Assembly: GCA_027605045.1 (NCBI GenBank)
Contig: JAQFWX010000007.1
Span: 372,001 to 436,000 of the forward strand
Length of the DNA: 64,000 bases
From: Phallus indusiatus
Taxonomy: Eukaryota; Basidiomycota; Agaricomycetes; Phallales; Phallaceae
Direction of reading: 5' to 3'
Of this stretch, positions 40,793 through 53,506 are shown one piece after another (position 1 is the stretch's first letter; each line of letters starts with the position of its first letter). The notes below the pieces were generated by a model that saw nothing but the letters and a program-made list of their open reading frames with translations, had not been told where the DNA came from and did not search any database. The position numbers and the translations under genes were made by a program.

Positions 40793-41642
40793 GGATCCAA
40801 GGTTGTCAAGATCGGTGTTCCGGACAAATTCTGGATATTTCCAGACTACTACGAAACACGTAACTAGAATACAGAGGAGTACGGAGAGAGGGACTTGGCT
40901 TCAGCTTATATGCTGTGCCCACTCACCCAGCTTACGATATCCCTCAATTTCAGAGAACAAGGAAGTACGTAGCTAGTATGTATGAGTACGACGTCAAGAA
41001 CGTAACGTCAAACTCTGAGTCTACACTGTCAGACGACGACTAGAACTCTGAGTACGAGATAGTATGCAACGAGTATGCACTGGAGCTCGTGAATACGGAG
41101 TAAGAACTGAGGCAGAACTAGAGACGGAAAGTAACTAATATTCAGACTGAAGTCCCTAGCTAAAAAGCTAGGGTTTAAATACAAGTAGTACGGACTAAAA
41201 TGGAATGGTAACAAATATGGAACAAAAGGTGTTTATCATGAAAGAAGCGGGCGGAGATGTGATTCGGGTAGATGTGGCTTCTCGTCCCTTGTGGTGATGT
41301 GATATCCAGAAAGTACCTTCTATGAAGTACGAAGTGAAGTACGGAGTTAAGTATGGAGATCGGGCGTATTAGGTTTACTGTGACGAAACCGGAAATGTGT
41401 CGGAGTTCCCGGTTTAGGTTTCGGGTCACGCGGGGCGTGACAGAGGTGATAAAAGGGAGTTCGAATTCGAAGAGATCGAAAGGAATGGATAAGGAAAACG
41501 AGAAATAACAGAACTACAGTTCGAGTTCTCGGAACCCAAACTCAAAGTCTCGGAAAGGAATCGGAAAGGAGAAAGGAGGATCGGAACACAAGGAAACAAA
41601 GAAATAATGACACGGAAGACATGAAACTAGCGTACCCTGACA
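40793..41642. other. Right part of the outermost LTR-like insertion
   Basis: No coding region is supported apart from a trace GVPDKFWIFPDYYETR near 40820, which could be retroelement debris. An LTR-type end CGTGACA lies at 41436-41442 and the outer end ACCCTGACA at 41642. Confidence 0.4.
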
Positions 41643-41775
41643 CCATCTACTCTCTTTCACCTCTCGAGCTAGAATCTCTCTGAGAATTTATCGATGATAA
41701 TTTGAAGACTGGATTTATTCGTCATTCCAACTCTCCTCATGGCGCTCCAGTCCTTTTCGTCAAGAAAAAAGACGG
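41643..41775 (+). pseudogene. Continuation of the old gypsy RT, ending at the duplication edge
   Basis: The frame reads YSLSPLELESL, stop, [20 protein letters not shown] and [11 protein letters not shown], the classic gypsy RT N-terminal motif that should follow GPI at 26710. It ends exactly where the segmental duplication (from 41776) begins. Confidence 0.8.
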
Positions 41776-42063
41776 AATAATGTGGCGTCAACTATGTAGT
41801 ATGTACATAATACTAAGTTAATTAAACCGCCGTGGCCATAGATAGCACAGTGACAGTTGCGCCGAACGCGCAGTTCGAAATTTGAGATAGATGTGCTACG
41901 CCTGCGTCCGTGGGATGATAGGGGAATATAAATATTGCGCTGTTTATACGCGACCGCACCGTGGCTTTTCTTTTCTTCTCCTGTGCTCTCTACTAATAGC
42001 TCCTCTCTGAATCCGAGTTCTTTATACAGTTTACTTCTGAGATTTTGAATTACTGATACGTTA

Positions 42064-43006
42064 ATGAAGATACCAAATTTAAAGCTTACGTCTAAAGACG
42101 GTATGAAGTCCGCCACCAAAGTGAAACGCTTCTTGTCAGACTCGACGAAACAGGAGCTCTCAGCACTGGCTCTTCCCCCCGGCTATTTCGAGGCCACACA
42201 AAGTGTCGATCAGACTCCTCCTGATGATGATATAATCGCGACGGGACCTCATCCACGACTAACTCGCCCGACAAATTATTTGACATTAATCCGCGAGGAA
42301 TCTCCAATTCGGGGGACGTTCAGAGTTGATCCTACTCTGGCCATTCCACCAGGCGCTATAATATCCAAAGATCAGCACGGGAAGGAGTTGAATCTCAAGT
42401 TCAATTCAACGTGTGGAATGGTGGAGGCTGGTGTTGAAATTGTGCGTGGGATTGTTGCTCCGACTTTGCATATGGGACCCGCCAGGTTAGAGATGGTATC
42501 GGTACATTGTGATGTTATAGCAACAATAGTACGTTATAAAGAGAAAGCTTCTTTTGAGACGATCGTATACTCAATACTTGATACAGCACGACCGAGGACA
42601 AAACCGATTCCGCCTCACTGCGATATCACACAATGGCAACATCGTCATCAACATACCTTCTACATTCACGGGAAGTATAGTTGGAAAAATGAACAGGGGG
42701 ACAATAAAATTCGCAACAGAGGTTCAAGCGCAACTTACGGTACTTTCGGAACAAAACAAGGAGAGCCGGTATTTTATTGGGGACTATTTGCGGACGGGAT
42801 ATCGGGACGATGAATCATGGACTATGGACCATCTACATGTAGAATCTCATGGCGCAAATGCGACTGTTGTTGTCAATTTTGTGCCGCCGGAGTCAAGCTC
42901 AAGTTCACCGGTTATTCAAAGTCGCGGCGCTCAACGTAGTAGAACCCGAATATCGGCGCAAAAACCTCGTCAAAAAATGAGCTTTATACGACGATTGTTC
43001 AGTTAA
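42064..43006 (+). CDS. DUF7330-like protein, copy 3
   Basis: Exon 1 42064-42528 and exon 2 42587-43006, with a 58-bp intron at the family's fixed site. The protein differs from copy 2 at few residues (start MKIPNLKLTSKDGMKSATKV against MKISNLKLTSKDDMNSATKV; VEAGVEIV against VETCVEIV). The core from TNYLTLIREESPIRGTFRVD to MDHLHVESHGANATVVVNF and the basic tail are kept, without stops. TATAAATA near 41926 is retained. It is therefore probably a functional recent duplicate. Confidence 0.78.
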
Positions 43007-43400
43007 TTGAGGTAAAAGGGGGTCTTGTGATGATGATCGATAGATTGCACTATGATTCCGGTCTGTGTACGTGTATGTACTATAAAGTCTCGATTTTAAG
43101 AGAATGTATAATAACAGAACCGTCAAACTCCCTAGAAATTAGATTTAGAAAACATTCAACTTGTAAAATGACAAAAGAAAGTGACGGACTCAAGAAGGTA
43201 TATTCACATCATTATCAACAGCGTTAGTGTTGAGCTACCCGTAAATTATAGGTTTTAGTATTCCTTGCGACCGCCGAAAAATATTGTTGAAGAAAAGTGG
43301 GGGAATGATTATCAAAAATGTATTATGAATTGATCAACTTCTTGAGGAAGTACCGTTTCTATTAGAAAATCGTAAGAACAAAAGATGAAGGGGGAAAAAA

Positions 43401-43970
43401 TCATGAGACATACGTCAATTTAGCCCGATCGCTTTCTAAGACAATCTTCGCAGCCTTCTCGACGACTTCTCTATCCGTCTCAAATGTAAGTCTCTTCAAC
43501 GCCGTCTCAACCGACACAAACTCGCTCAAAAAGTTCTCGCTCAAAGTCTGCGTTCCATCCTGCTTCGGCTCGCCGGTCCACTCGGCTATATACCACCACG
43601 TGAATTTAACATTCGTCGGACCAACCGTGCGCATTGTAACTGCAAAGGGTTCCTTCGCATTCGAGACTAGTGCAGCTGAGTCTTTGATATCTGAACCCGG
43701 TGGCGGCGCGCGAGTCCACATTTGGAGCCCGGACATCAGTCGACATGGGTATCCGGTTTCTTCAAACGTTTCGCGAACGGCGGCATCTTCTATTGATTCG
43801 TTTCTGTCTTTTCGGCCTTTTGCGAGTAGCCAGTGATCCTTTGTTGCATGGTAGAGAATGCAGACTTCAAGACCGTGAGGATGTGTTGTTCGTCTGAAGA
43901 GGATTGCACCAGCGCTGATGACGAAATTAGGCGAGAAAAGAAGCGTAGTGGGGAATTTGGCGGCTGCCAT
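43401..43970 (-). CDS. Nudix hydrolase, copy 2
   Basis: 189 codons, nearly identical to copy 1 at 18375. The Nudix box is complete (GRKDRNESIEDAAVRETF then EETGY). Differences include MAAAKFPTT for MAASKSPTT, YHATKDHW for YYATEDEW and TLSENF for TLNENF. All catalytic glutamates remain. Convergent with DUF7330 copy 3 and divergent from LIP2, whose start is 237 bp away. Confidence 0.88.
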   Translation of the reverse strand: MAAAKFPTTLLFSPNFVISAGAILFRRTTHPHGLEVCILYHATKDHWLLAKGRKDRNESIEDAAVRETFEETGYPCRLMSGLQMWTRAPPPGSDIKDSAALVSNAKEPFAVTMRTVGPTNVKFTWWYIAEWTGEPKQDGTQTLSENFLSEFVSVETALKRLTFETDREVVEKAAKIVLESDRAKLTYVS

Positions 43971-44206
43971 TTCTTTTTGATTTTTCCTTGAGTTGATGTA
44001 GTGGCGAAGTGCAGTTATGAGATGTGGAGTGGAATGGAAGGAAAGGAAGGCAAGATTTCTATTGTGCCACGAAGAGTGTCGTGTCGGACGAAGAGAAAAA
44101 AAATATGAAATGGGGCCAGGGGGGCTGGACTGACAGTGACGTCTGTGTGAGCCGAGTTACGTAATTTAGCGTGACTGTTTGTCCGTGACCCGGTCCCGAA
44201 AAATCA

Positions 44207-45007
44207 ATGTTGAACGTCGTCAACCGAATCGTCGTGCACACCCATGTCTCTCGTCAACCCCTGCCTTACCTTTCTACTCTTAATCTTCAGAATAAAATAC
44301 ACGAAATTCAGCTGAACACCAGAAGAGCGCAGCCTGGGTCCCACAAAGATGTGCTGTTGCTACTTGAGCATCGTCCAGTTTATACCACAGGGCGTCGTCA
44401 AGCTACAGAAGAAAACTTGATCCAGGAAGAATCAACGAGACTACGGAGTTTTGGAGCTGACCATGTTCCGACGAAAAGAGGTGGTCAAACGACATATCAC
44501 GGTCCAGGACAGGTGGTCGGATATCCACTATTTGACCTCTCTCGAATGGGATTATCGATATCCGAATATATCTGTAAATTGCAAACAGCAATGAAGAGAC
44601 ATTTCTCAGAACACTACGGAATCAAAACTGCTGAATCGGATAATACCGGTGTATTTTTGTCGAAGAATGTCAAGTTGGGATCTATTGGCGTACAGGTTCG
44701 TCACCGATTGACGAGTCATGGTATTGCGTATAACGTTACGAGAGAACCGTTGAGCTGGTTTAATCAGGTCGTCGCGTGTGGGTTAGCAGATGTTAGGGCC
44801 GGGTGTCTTTCTGACGCGGCTGGTGGGCGGGATATCTCCATTCAGAGCGACATGGAGCTCTTTTTGAAAACTTTTGCTGAGGTGTTTCATGTCGAGTTCA
44901 AAGAGGTAAATGCTGATGAAGATGAAGAGCTATGGGAGAGTATAAAAAGTTTGGAGATGGAGGCTGCGAGATACCCTGTTGCTCCTGTAGCGCCTGTTCT
45001 AACCTGA
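44207..45007 (+). CDS. LIP2: Octanoyl-[acyl-carrier-protein]:protein octanoyltransferase (lipoate biosynthesis)
   Basis: A single exon of 266 codons. The BPL/LplA/LipB fold is marked by VLLLLEHRPVYTTGRR, the substrate loop KRGGQTTYHGPGQVVGYPLF, then KLGSIGVQVRHRLTSHGIAY with the catalytic lysine region, and FNQVVACGL with the catalytic cysteine. LipB/LIP2 moves octanoyl groups from acyl carrier protein to the lipoyl domains of mitochondrial dehydrogenases. The N terminus LNVVNRIVVHTHVSRQPLPY has Arg and His but no acidic residues, which is compatible with mitochondrial targeting. Length and motifs are normal for fungal LIP2. Confidence 0.93.
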   Translation: MLNVVNRIVVHTHVSRQPLPYLSTLNLQNKIHEIQLNTRRAQPGSHKDVLLLLEHRPVYTTGRRQATEENLIQEESTRLRSFGADHVPTKRGGQTTYHGPGQVVGYPLFDLSRMGLSISEYICKLQTAMKRHFSEHYGIKTAESDNTGVFLSKNVKLGSIGVQVRHRLTSHGIAYNVTREPLSWFNQVVACGLADVRAGCLSDAAGGRDISIQSDMELFLKTFAEVFHVEFKEVNADEDEELWESIKSLEMEAARYPVAPVAPVLT

Positions 45008-45176
45008 TTAGGTTGGGCTTTGCATTTTGTTTGGACGACTTTTTTGAGCTAAATCACTCTGTCACTACTAGATACCACAAGTGTCCGTCTTTTTCATATT
45101 AATCATACCTGATGACTATATACATAATAAGACATAAAAAATGATGAGAATTATCAGGTCTGAATCATAGGCCTCC

Positions 45177-46828
45177 TTAGATGGAACTCCAACTGATACG
45201 GGATGATTCAAGAACTTTGCCATCGACGTCAAATGCAGTATCAAATGGTGGCATTACGGAGATAAAGGAAACCGTATCAAAAGAATAATTTCCGGACGCT
45301 GGTAATCTCGATAAACTCCTTAGATCTAAAAGAAATCGACAAGCAAGGATTGCAGGAACTCTGAAAAACGGGTTTGATTTTTCATCCTTTACGCATAGCA
45401 AAGTCGCTACGTACGGGATTGGAACGCTGTTTAGAAAACCTCGTAATTCCTGAAAGATTCTCGTATATCGACGGGAGAGAGATTTATTATAATCACCTAC
45501 TGGTTTAATGACAGGCTAGTAGGGTATTGTAGATATCAGCCATGATGTTGTCAAGGTTAATTATGGTGCAAAAAAACGTACGAGGTTCAGCAAAATTGCT
45601 GATAACTCGAGAATGAAGGCAGCGCTGTACTTAGATTAATTTCTTGCGAAACCTGATTTTCTTTTTCAACAACATACAAAAAGCATATCAGACCTGGGTC
45701 CGGAGGAATGACTTGTTAATACTGAAAGAATATAATGTGAACCCTGAAAAGCTCACTCTTCTCCACTAAAAAACGAAGTATGCTTCCAGAAGGGAAGCTA
45801 AATTTGCGGAATTGACGAGACTGGTAGAGAATTATCACGATTGCAAATGCCTCCGCCGCCAATCCTAGCACGGATACTACAGTCATCCCTATTATAGTGC
45901 ATAATTCAGTTTACATTGAGGCAGAAGCGAAAACAGAAATGTAAAATTAACATACACCTAAAAAGAAGAAAGGAAAACGTAATGTCATACAACTGCCTGA
46001 GAGAAAATACCGGAAGACTTGCTTAGGACTGGCGATGACTACTCCAAAGTAAGACGATTCAGGGCATAATGTCTTAGAAACCTCATACTTAATTTACAAA
46101 GAATATTGTCATTCAATATAAAATTGGCCATGATGAAATGACGCGCTCACAAAACCCATGATAATGACTGTCAGAGATAAGAGCGCAAGGATTACCACTG
46201 GAGGGCACATCCTAGAATAACACATGGCGTAGGTACGGAGAAACACTACAGCTACAGGAGTATGAATTATCAGAGAAATCAACAACAAATGGAGACACTT
46301 ACTTAGTATGCCCGCTCTAGTAAAAACATTTAGTATGCCCACAACACGATAAAGAGCAGTACAACTAGTGGCATAAAGCTCAGGAAAAGATCAACGATAT
46401 ATATGATGATGACATACTGAGAGAATCAATCAGAGAGATGAAGGAAAAACTGAACGTTACTTACCTGAGAAAACGTCTTTGAGAAAGCGACTACTACAAA
46501 TATGATTTTGGCAACAGGACAATAGCGGGTTACGATATAAAGAAAAGTTGTCAAATTCGGACGGGCCAACCATATATATGTTATTTCGTCCGACAAACAA
46601 AGCAAATGATCAAAAACTAAAACCGCTGGTACCACTTGCGTCAAAAAAATAGGAATTCAAAATCATTGTGTTATGTCCTACATAAAAGTGCCACCTGCAA
46701 GTAATTCTGAATGGTCCTTGTGCTTGCTTTAGATAATGTCTGAAAATCGAATAAAAAACACTTACAAAGCTTCCAATTCTCCCGTTGTTATATCTTCGTG
46801 CATTTTTCGATGAAGTACGAGTGAACAT
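45177..46828 (-). CDS. DUF6533-type integral membrane protein, copy d (diverged)
   Basis: Exons read from the minus strand start MFTRTSSKNARRYNNGRIGS at 46828. TLSKASTRTIQNYLQVALL, then VPAVLVFDHLLCLSDEITYI and WLARPNLTTFLYIVTRYCPV follow; the latter two form a clear DUF6533 domain. Then come ALYRVVGILNVFTRAGI, LRTYAMCYSRMCPPVVILAL, LSLTVIIMGFVSASF, an NLDNIMADIYNTLLACH stretch and the terminal ACRFLLDLRSLSRLPASG, ending SSRISWSSI at 45177. Splice sites are GT-AG where checked. The order of helices matches the copies at the left of the window, but residues are much diverged. Some internal joints were not fixed, so exact exon limits are uncertain. Confidence 0.62.
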
Positions 46829-48522
46829 ACAGATTCAAAAGGAGAGAAATCTATCCATCCTGTGGCTCATTACCATGCTCTTTATGAAGGCGAGGCAAAT
46901 ATGAAGTTGAGGTAGTGTAGGAGGTATCACTTTTGAGAAGTGGAACTACTAATCTTGCCGAATAACATACAGCCGTGCCTTGACATGCGAAGGACTCAGG
47001 AGAAACACTTAATATGATTATATTACACTCAATCATAATATTAAAATACGCAGCCATGACGTGAAGTTATAATAATAACTTTGAATCCATGGCCAAAGTG
47101 GGTGTTCACACACAGGTAAGCGCCTCTGGCCAGGTCTGAGTCAAGCACGTGCAGTCCGTGGCGTCGCCACACGTATACATCTATTGTCCGGTTCAGTTTT
47201 CGAACACAACATTTGAGAATGTGTTAATTTCCTCGCACCAGTCATCGTTGTATAAAGCGTCTAATGTGCGAGATGAGCTCGCCGCTATAGTTCGATGAAC
47301 TCAGAATAGGATTCAGGAATCAGAAAGCAAAATAAATACTACTAGACGCTTGTGGGTGGATATGAGCGCTAAAGCTAGAGACCCAAGGCATCTATCTATC
47401 TTGCCAATATTTATTATTGTGCCAAGTTGATCTAACGAGCTGTGATAGGATGTCAAGTTCTTCCTTGCTGAAATAATCCACGGAAATGTCCTTAAATCCA
47501 GCAACCAGCCACACCTTCAAATAATAAACTCAAACTTCAGAGCCTCAGATTTCAATTTTCTCTTTTATAAGAGAGATTTCTGAACGTCAGTGTGAGAGCC
47601 GCGGAGTTTATCATACACGTCCGAGGATTTCTTGCTCGATCTTGTTGAAGTTTTCACTTAGATTATTAATACGAAAACCAGTTACTATAAAAACCCCAAA
47701 TATTGTATTTACTCTTCTTTGTGTATAGATCTCTTTCTGTTCACCTTCATATTCCTTCCTTATTTGGTCTCTCAACGCCTGAAGCTTTGCCTCCGCTCCA
47801 GACGTTCTCACAGTCAGCCTAATACGTGCGCCTCAGGAGCGAACAGGAAGGGAAGGGAATCAGCGTTTATGTGCTCAGAGGGGGGAGTGGGGGGAAAACA
47901 TAGTTGTTTTTTTGTAAACTAAAGAGAAGTTTTTATATACATTATTTGTGAGATTTCCGGGAAATTGGAATGGTGGTAGTATACAATTTAAAGTAAATGG
48001 AAAATGTGAAAAAGCCAGAAAAGCTTAATGAAAAAAATACAAGGAAATTAAATTTGCAAAAGATCGACGGACCGGCGCATATACCAACCGCCGATTAATC
48101 TCTGCTCAGTGGCCTGTTCGCGCACGCAACAAGCCCTGGCCGAGATTATAGCTATTTTTGGAAGCCCCTCATAGGATTAATCCGGAGAAAGCCGAACGCC
48201 GTTGCGTCCACAGCTCACACTTCTATTGGTCAATTTAAAAGGTTTAATATATTTTATGGTTCAAAGCTCTTTGACGTTTGCTCCATGGTGGAGTGCCCAC
48301 GCGAGGTAAAATTCAGAAAAACTATATATCTTATGCATGAATCTTTTGAGCCTTCGAAGATTCAGAGCCACATCTTACATGAACGACGAGAATTAAATGT
48401 TTGACATATTTTAAGGTGATCTCCATTATCTACTTGCATGCCTTCAATTTTTGCCTCGGTGGCGGGCAACGAGAATAGCAGGGCAAAAACTTGGCGGAAT
48501 CTCAGTTTAAAATTACCTAGCT
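46829..48522. other. Long intergenic region
   Basis: Only short frames occur. One minus-strand frame at 47611-47811 (GAEAKLQALRDQIRKEYEGE, QKEIYTQR) looks helical and has a possible 3' intron, so a small unrecognised gene is possible but unproven. The rest is AT-rich. Confidence 0.35.
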
Positions 48523-49257
48523 GTGTCCGAATCGGACCGCATTGCCTTGTCAAAGGCGCAGCATCACGAAAAAGCATCGTTAGAAATGTTTTCAGCCAAT
48601 TCTATACTCACCATGCTCCGTACGGATACCGGGCCTACATCATGGAATTCTCTGATCTCTTTTTCTCCAACGTCAGAGACCGAGGCATCCACGGACGCCA
48701 ATTTGCATAACCGATACCGTGCTTTGCTCGAGTTACACATTTTTCATCAACCAGAGCCAAAAGGAAAGGAAGATCTTCAACTCACCTTGCTTATTCTTGA
48801 CGAGGAGATCCGGTATCACCAAAAGGCGGATCACTATCGCTCTTCACTTTCTCTTGCAAGCTATCTCATCGCCAGATACCAATGTCCTGAACATATATGG
48901 GCTATTTGGGCTGCTAGACAGGCAAATTATGATGCCTCCAAATGCGTTGATTCGCATTATTTATATTATGTGGCGGGTGGCATGGATAAGGCGCAGGCTT
49001 ATGTGGAGAGCTGTAGCATTACTGATATGGTAGCTGGTGGCGGCATTGGGCGAACTGATTGGTGGAAATGGATGGTAGAAGAGGCGGGTGGTGATGAGAA
49101 AGTAGCGTTTGAAGAGGTGAAATCTGAAGTTATCGGACGTATTGACCGCGATCGAGAGTGCGGAGTCACGGATGAAGAAGTCAAATTGTTTGTAGAAAGC
49201 TCATGGCGTTCTGAGACGGTTCGATGGGCCGAGTCATTGCTCCCAGAGGAATACTGA
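48523..49257 (+). CDS. Unrecognised helical protein, start uncertain
   Basis: The frame is open from 48523 (no ATG there; the first in-frame ATG is at 48583, MFSANSILTMLRTDTG) to TGA 49255-49257. An acceptor-like CTAG at 48517-48520 suggests a missing short first exon. Distinct stretches are NRYRALLELHIFHQPEPKGK, HYRSSLSLASYLIARYQCPE, HIWAIWAARQANYDASKCVD and EEVKLFVESSWRSETVRWAE. The protein is rich in helices, Trp and acidic residues, without signal or membrane segments. Its 3' end is repeated at 53230-53329 in the tandem duplication. No family was recognised. Confidence 0.6.
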   Translation: MSESDRIALSKAQHHEKASLEMFSANSILTMLRTDTGPTSWNSLISFSPTSETEASTDANLHNRYRALLELHIFHQPEPKGKEDLQLTLLILDEEIRYHQKADHYRSSLSLASYLIARYQCPEHIWAIWAARQANYDASKCVDSHYLYYVAGGMDKAQAYVESCSITDMVAGGGIGRTDWWKWMVEEAGGDEKVAFEEVKSEVIGRIDRDRECGVTDEEVKLFVESSWRSETVRWAESLLPEEY

Positions 49258-49416
49258 ACGTTGAACATGTATACTTAGAACAATAAAAATGGACAGATGT
49301 ATATATGTTTGTATTAAGGCTGACCCTTGGGGTCTTGTAACCTAGGCGCTCGGCACATTCCGAATTCAATTTTTTCTTCTCTTCAGCCCATGTAAAACCG
49401 AAGCTCTTTTATTATA

Positions 49417-50710
49417 ATGGTCAAACCCTATGTACCTCCTAAAGCTTATAAATGTCAAAAATGTGACAGAGAGGAAGATCTGCTGCTTTGTGTTCGCTGT
49501 GGAGAGGTAAGCAGCTGCTCATAACTGCTAACAAATTTCGTTACAATTTATTATTTGACTCTCTCCATTCTCATTTTTGTAGACAGCATATTGCTCTACA
49601 AGGTGTCAAAGGAAAGACTGGAAATCACACAAAAAGTCCTGCAGTAGGCTTGTTCTGTCATTCACAAAGCACTCGAAGTAATGTTCGTCGACCACAGAAC
49701 CAACAGACCGCGTTGATCTTGCATCTTTCTTCCCCGTCTTTGCTGCCATCGCCGATATAGCACACGCAAACTTTGGAGAACACGTGGCATTACTTCATAG
49801 AATAACAAATTCCCCAAATCCCTCTACCCCACCTGAAACACTCCCAGATGGACGTCGCGCTCGTGTGGTTCGCCTTGGACCTCTTATAGACAAGGCCCAG
49901 TACGCATGTGACGTAGTACACTGGTTTCCGAAAGGCGAAACAATGTCCGTGCGGGCAAAACTGGTCGATCGGATGATGCGCGAGGGGCATGTACTTCCGA
50001 TCGTCGTTGGAACATGCATTGCAATAATGCTCAGCATCTATTGCTCGCCTCATGCTACTACACCCAATCCAACGCGTCTTTGCTATAGATCATCTGGTAT
50101 AGCCGATTTCGGTGTCGCGCGTGGCAAAGTCCAAGTTAATCCAGAAGAACAACTGGTATATATTCATCCTGACGGAAAGATTCAGTATGGCCAAGATCCA
50201 AATAATCATTACTGGATCTATTTCGAAACACAAAAAGGCGAAACCATATATCTCGATTGCGGCCTTTATACACTCAATTACTGTGTTGGATATACACCAA
50301 CCTTATACCTATCTCCACCTGAAGCACGATCACATATGCGTCTTCTTCCAGGCCTTTTCTGGGATCGCACAATGAAAAAACGGCAGCGCGCCGAATCAAT
50401 CAAACAAGCCCCAGACTTGATAGAAGACAAACGTATTTCTTTTTTACGCGACAGTTACTTACACCGTGCTATGGAACAGTGCCAAGTAGAGGGTGTTGAT
50501 ACTTACCGCTTCGGAAAAGATTGTATGACATTTTTTGCTGTTATGATGGGAAGAGTGGAAGGAAAAACCCCATCAGAGGACGATATGATAACTATGATTG
50601 ATACCTTGCAACACGGGGTCAGACTTATCGTTCATGCTTTGACTGATGGGAAGTGGAAATCGTTTCCCTCTGATCCTCCGATGCGTGTTGATTTGGATAT
50701 TGATTTTTGA
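49417..50710 (+). CDS. MYND-type zinc finger protein, copy 1
   Basis: Exons 49417-49506, 49583-49643 and 49698-50710 join in frame. The finger spans the first two introns: CQKCDREEDLLLCVRCGE, then TAYCSTRCQRKDWKSHKKSC, the complete MYND pattern (C-x2-C, C-x2-C, C-x3-C, H-x3-C). The remainder (TDRVDLASFFPVFAAIADIA, PDGRRARVVRLGPLIDKAQ, VLPIVVGTCIAIMLSIYCSP, YIHPDGKIQYGQDPNNHYWI, HALTDGKWKSFPSDPPMRVD) is a domain common to agaricomycete MYND proteins of unknown role. MYND fingers bind proline-rich partners. The ATG at 49417 directly precedes the finger. No membrane location is expected. Confidence 0.85.
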
Positions 50711-51155
50711 TGCTTTTTTGTTGTTGATGGCATATCTTTACGAGATCATATTCAGTATACCGTGTGTATATGAAATCAAAATGAAATATCGAGCATGCAT
50801 GCACTTAGTAGTAACGCACGTTTGCATCCATAAAGGGTAACTGCCTCAATGACAAGCAAGTCGTTCACACCGACTATTAAAAGGTAGGAACGCCTGTCAC
50901 TGAGTTGATATATTGTTTCATTTCCGGACTGGCAAACCTATTTTTGACATTAGAGGGACGTGCCGCAGGATGTCGATGAAAATAAAACTTGGATTCTGGG
51001 CCTACATACTACTACAAGAAACAAGGGACAGAAGCTGAAATTTTTTTACATATGGTTTAATTGCGATTTAATTGCACTTTGATCAAATTTTTATTTTTTT
51101 TCTCCAAGAAATGTAGGCCGAAAGATTGAGTACAAACGCGGTTGGAAACTGAATA
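50711..51155. other. Intergenic region between converging genes
   Basis: No gene is seen. A T-rich run near 51085-51100 may serve polyadenylation of the minus-strand lectin gene. Confidence 0.4.
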
Positions 51156-53229
<2,074 letters not shown>

Positions 53230-53329
53230 TATTGACGGCGACCGCAAGGGAGAAGTCATGGATGAGGAAGTTGAAATGTTTGTAAAAAGTTTACAGCCTT
53301 CAGAAATGATTCTGCTAGAGGAATACTGA
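53230..53329 (+). pseudogene. 3' remnant of the unknown gene at 48523
   Basis: GDRKGEVMDEEVEMFVKSLQ and LLEEY plus stop match the end of the protein at 48523-49257 (RDRECGVTDEEVKLFVESS, LLPEEY). Only these about 33 codons remain, marking the left edge of duplication unit 2. Confidence 0.7.
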
Positions 53330-53506
53330 GCTTTAAACCGTATGACATGTCTCAGAAAAACAAAAAAAATTCCGGATGTACCTTGGATGTACCTACGTTT
53401 TGCGACGCGTCATGCATGTCATGGTTGAACTTAGCCGTTAGGGCGTGTAACCTGGGCGTCCGGCACATCCCGAATTTAATCCTGTTTGCTCTTTTCAGCC
53501 TATGTA

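Larger units (their letters stand above)
26711..41642. mobile_element. Outermost insertion in gypsy pol, TSD CCATC
   Basis: The left end TGTTAGGGCGACTCAG at 26711 and the right end GCGTACCCTGACA at 41642 are LTR ends of the same clan as the A and B solo LTRs. CCATC lies at 26706-26710 and 41643-41647, and the gypsy frame GPI-YSLSPLELESL reads across when both sides are compared. Own sequence is only about 26711-26847 and 40793-41642. The rest is later insertions inside it. A further unresolved LTR end (CGTGACA at 41436-41442) lies in the right part. Confidence 0.72.
41776..44140. repeat. Segmental duplication copy 2 (partner 16376-19134)
   Basis: It has the same gene order and orientation as the partner and lacks the 370-bp block of 17895-18265. 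The left edge coincides with the end of a gypsy RT fragment; the right edge is near GACAGTGAC at 44140. Confidence 0.9.

Noticed and set aside
43600..43836. Plus-strand ORFs opposite both Nudix genes
   Set aside because: They are shadows of the Nudix coding strand; the complete Nudix box is on the minus strand.
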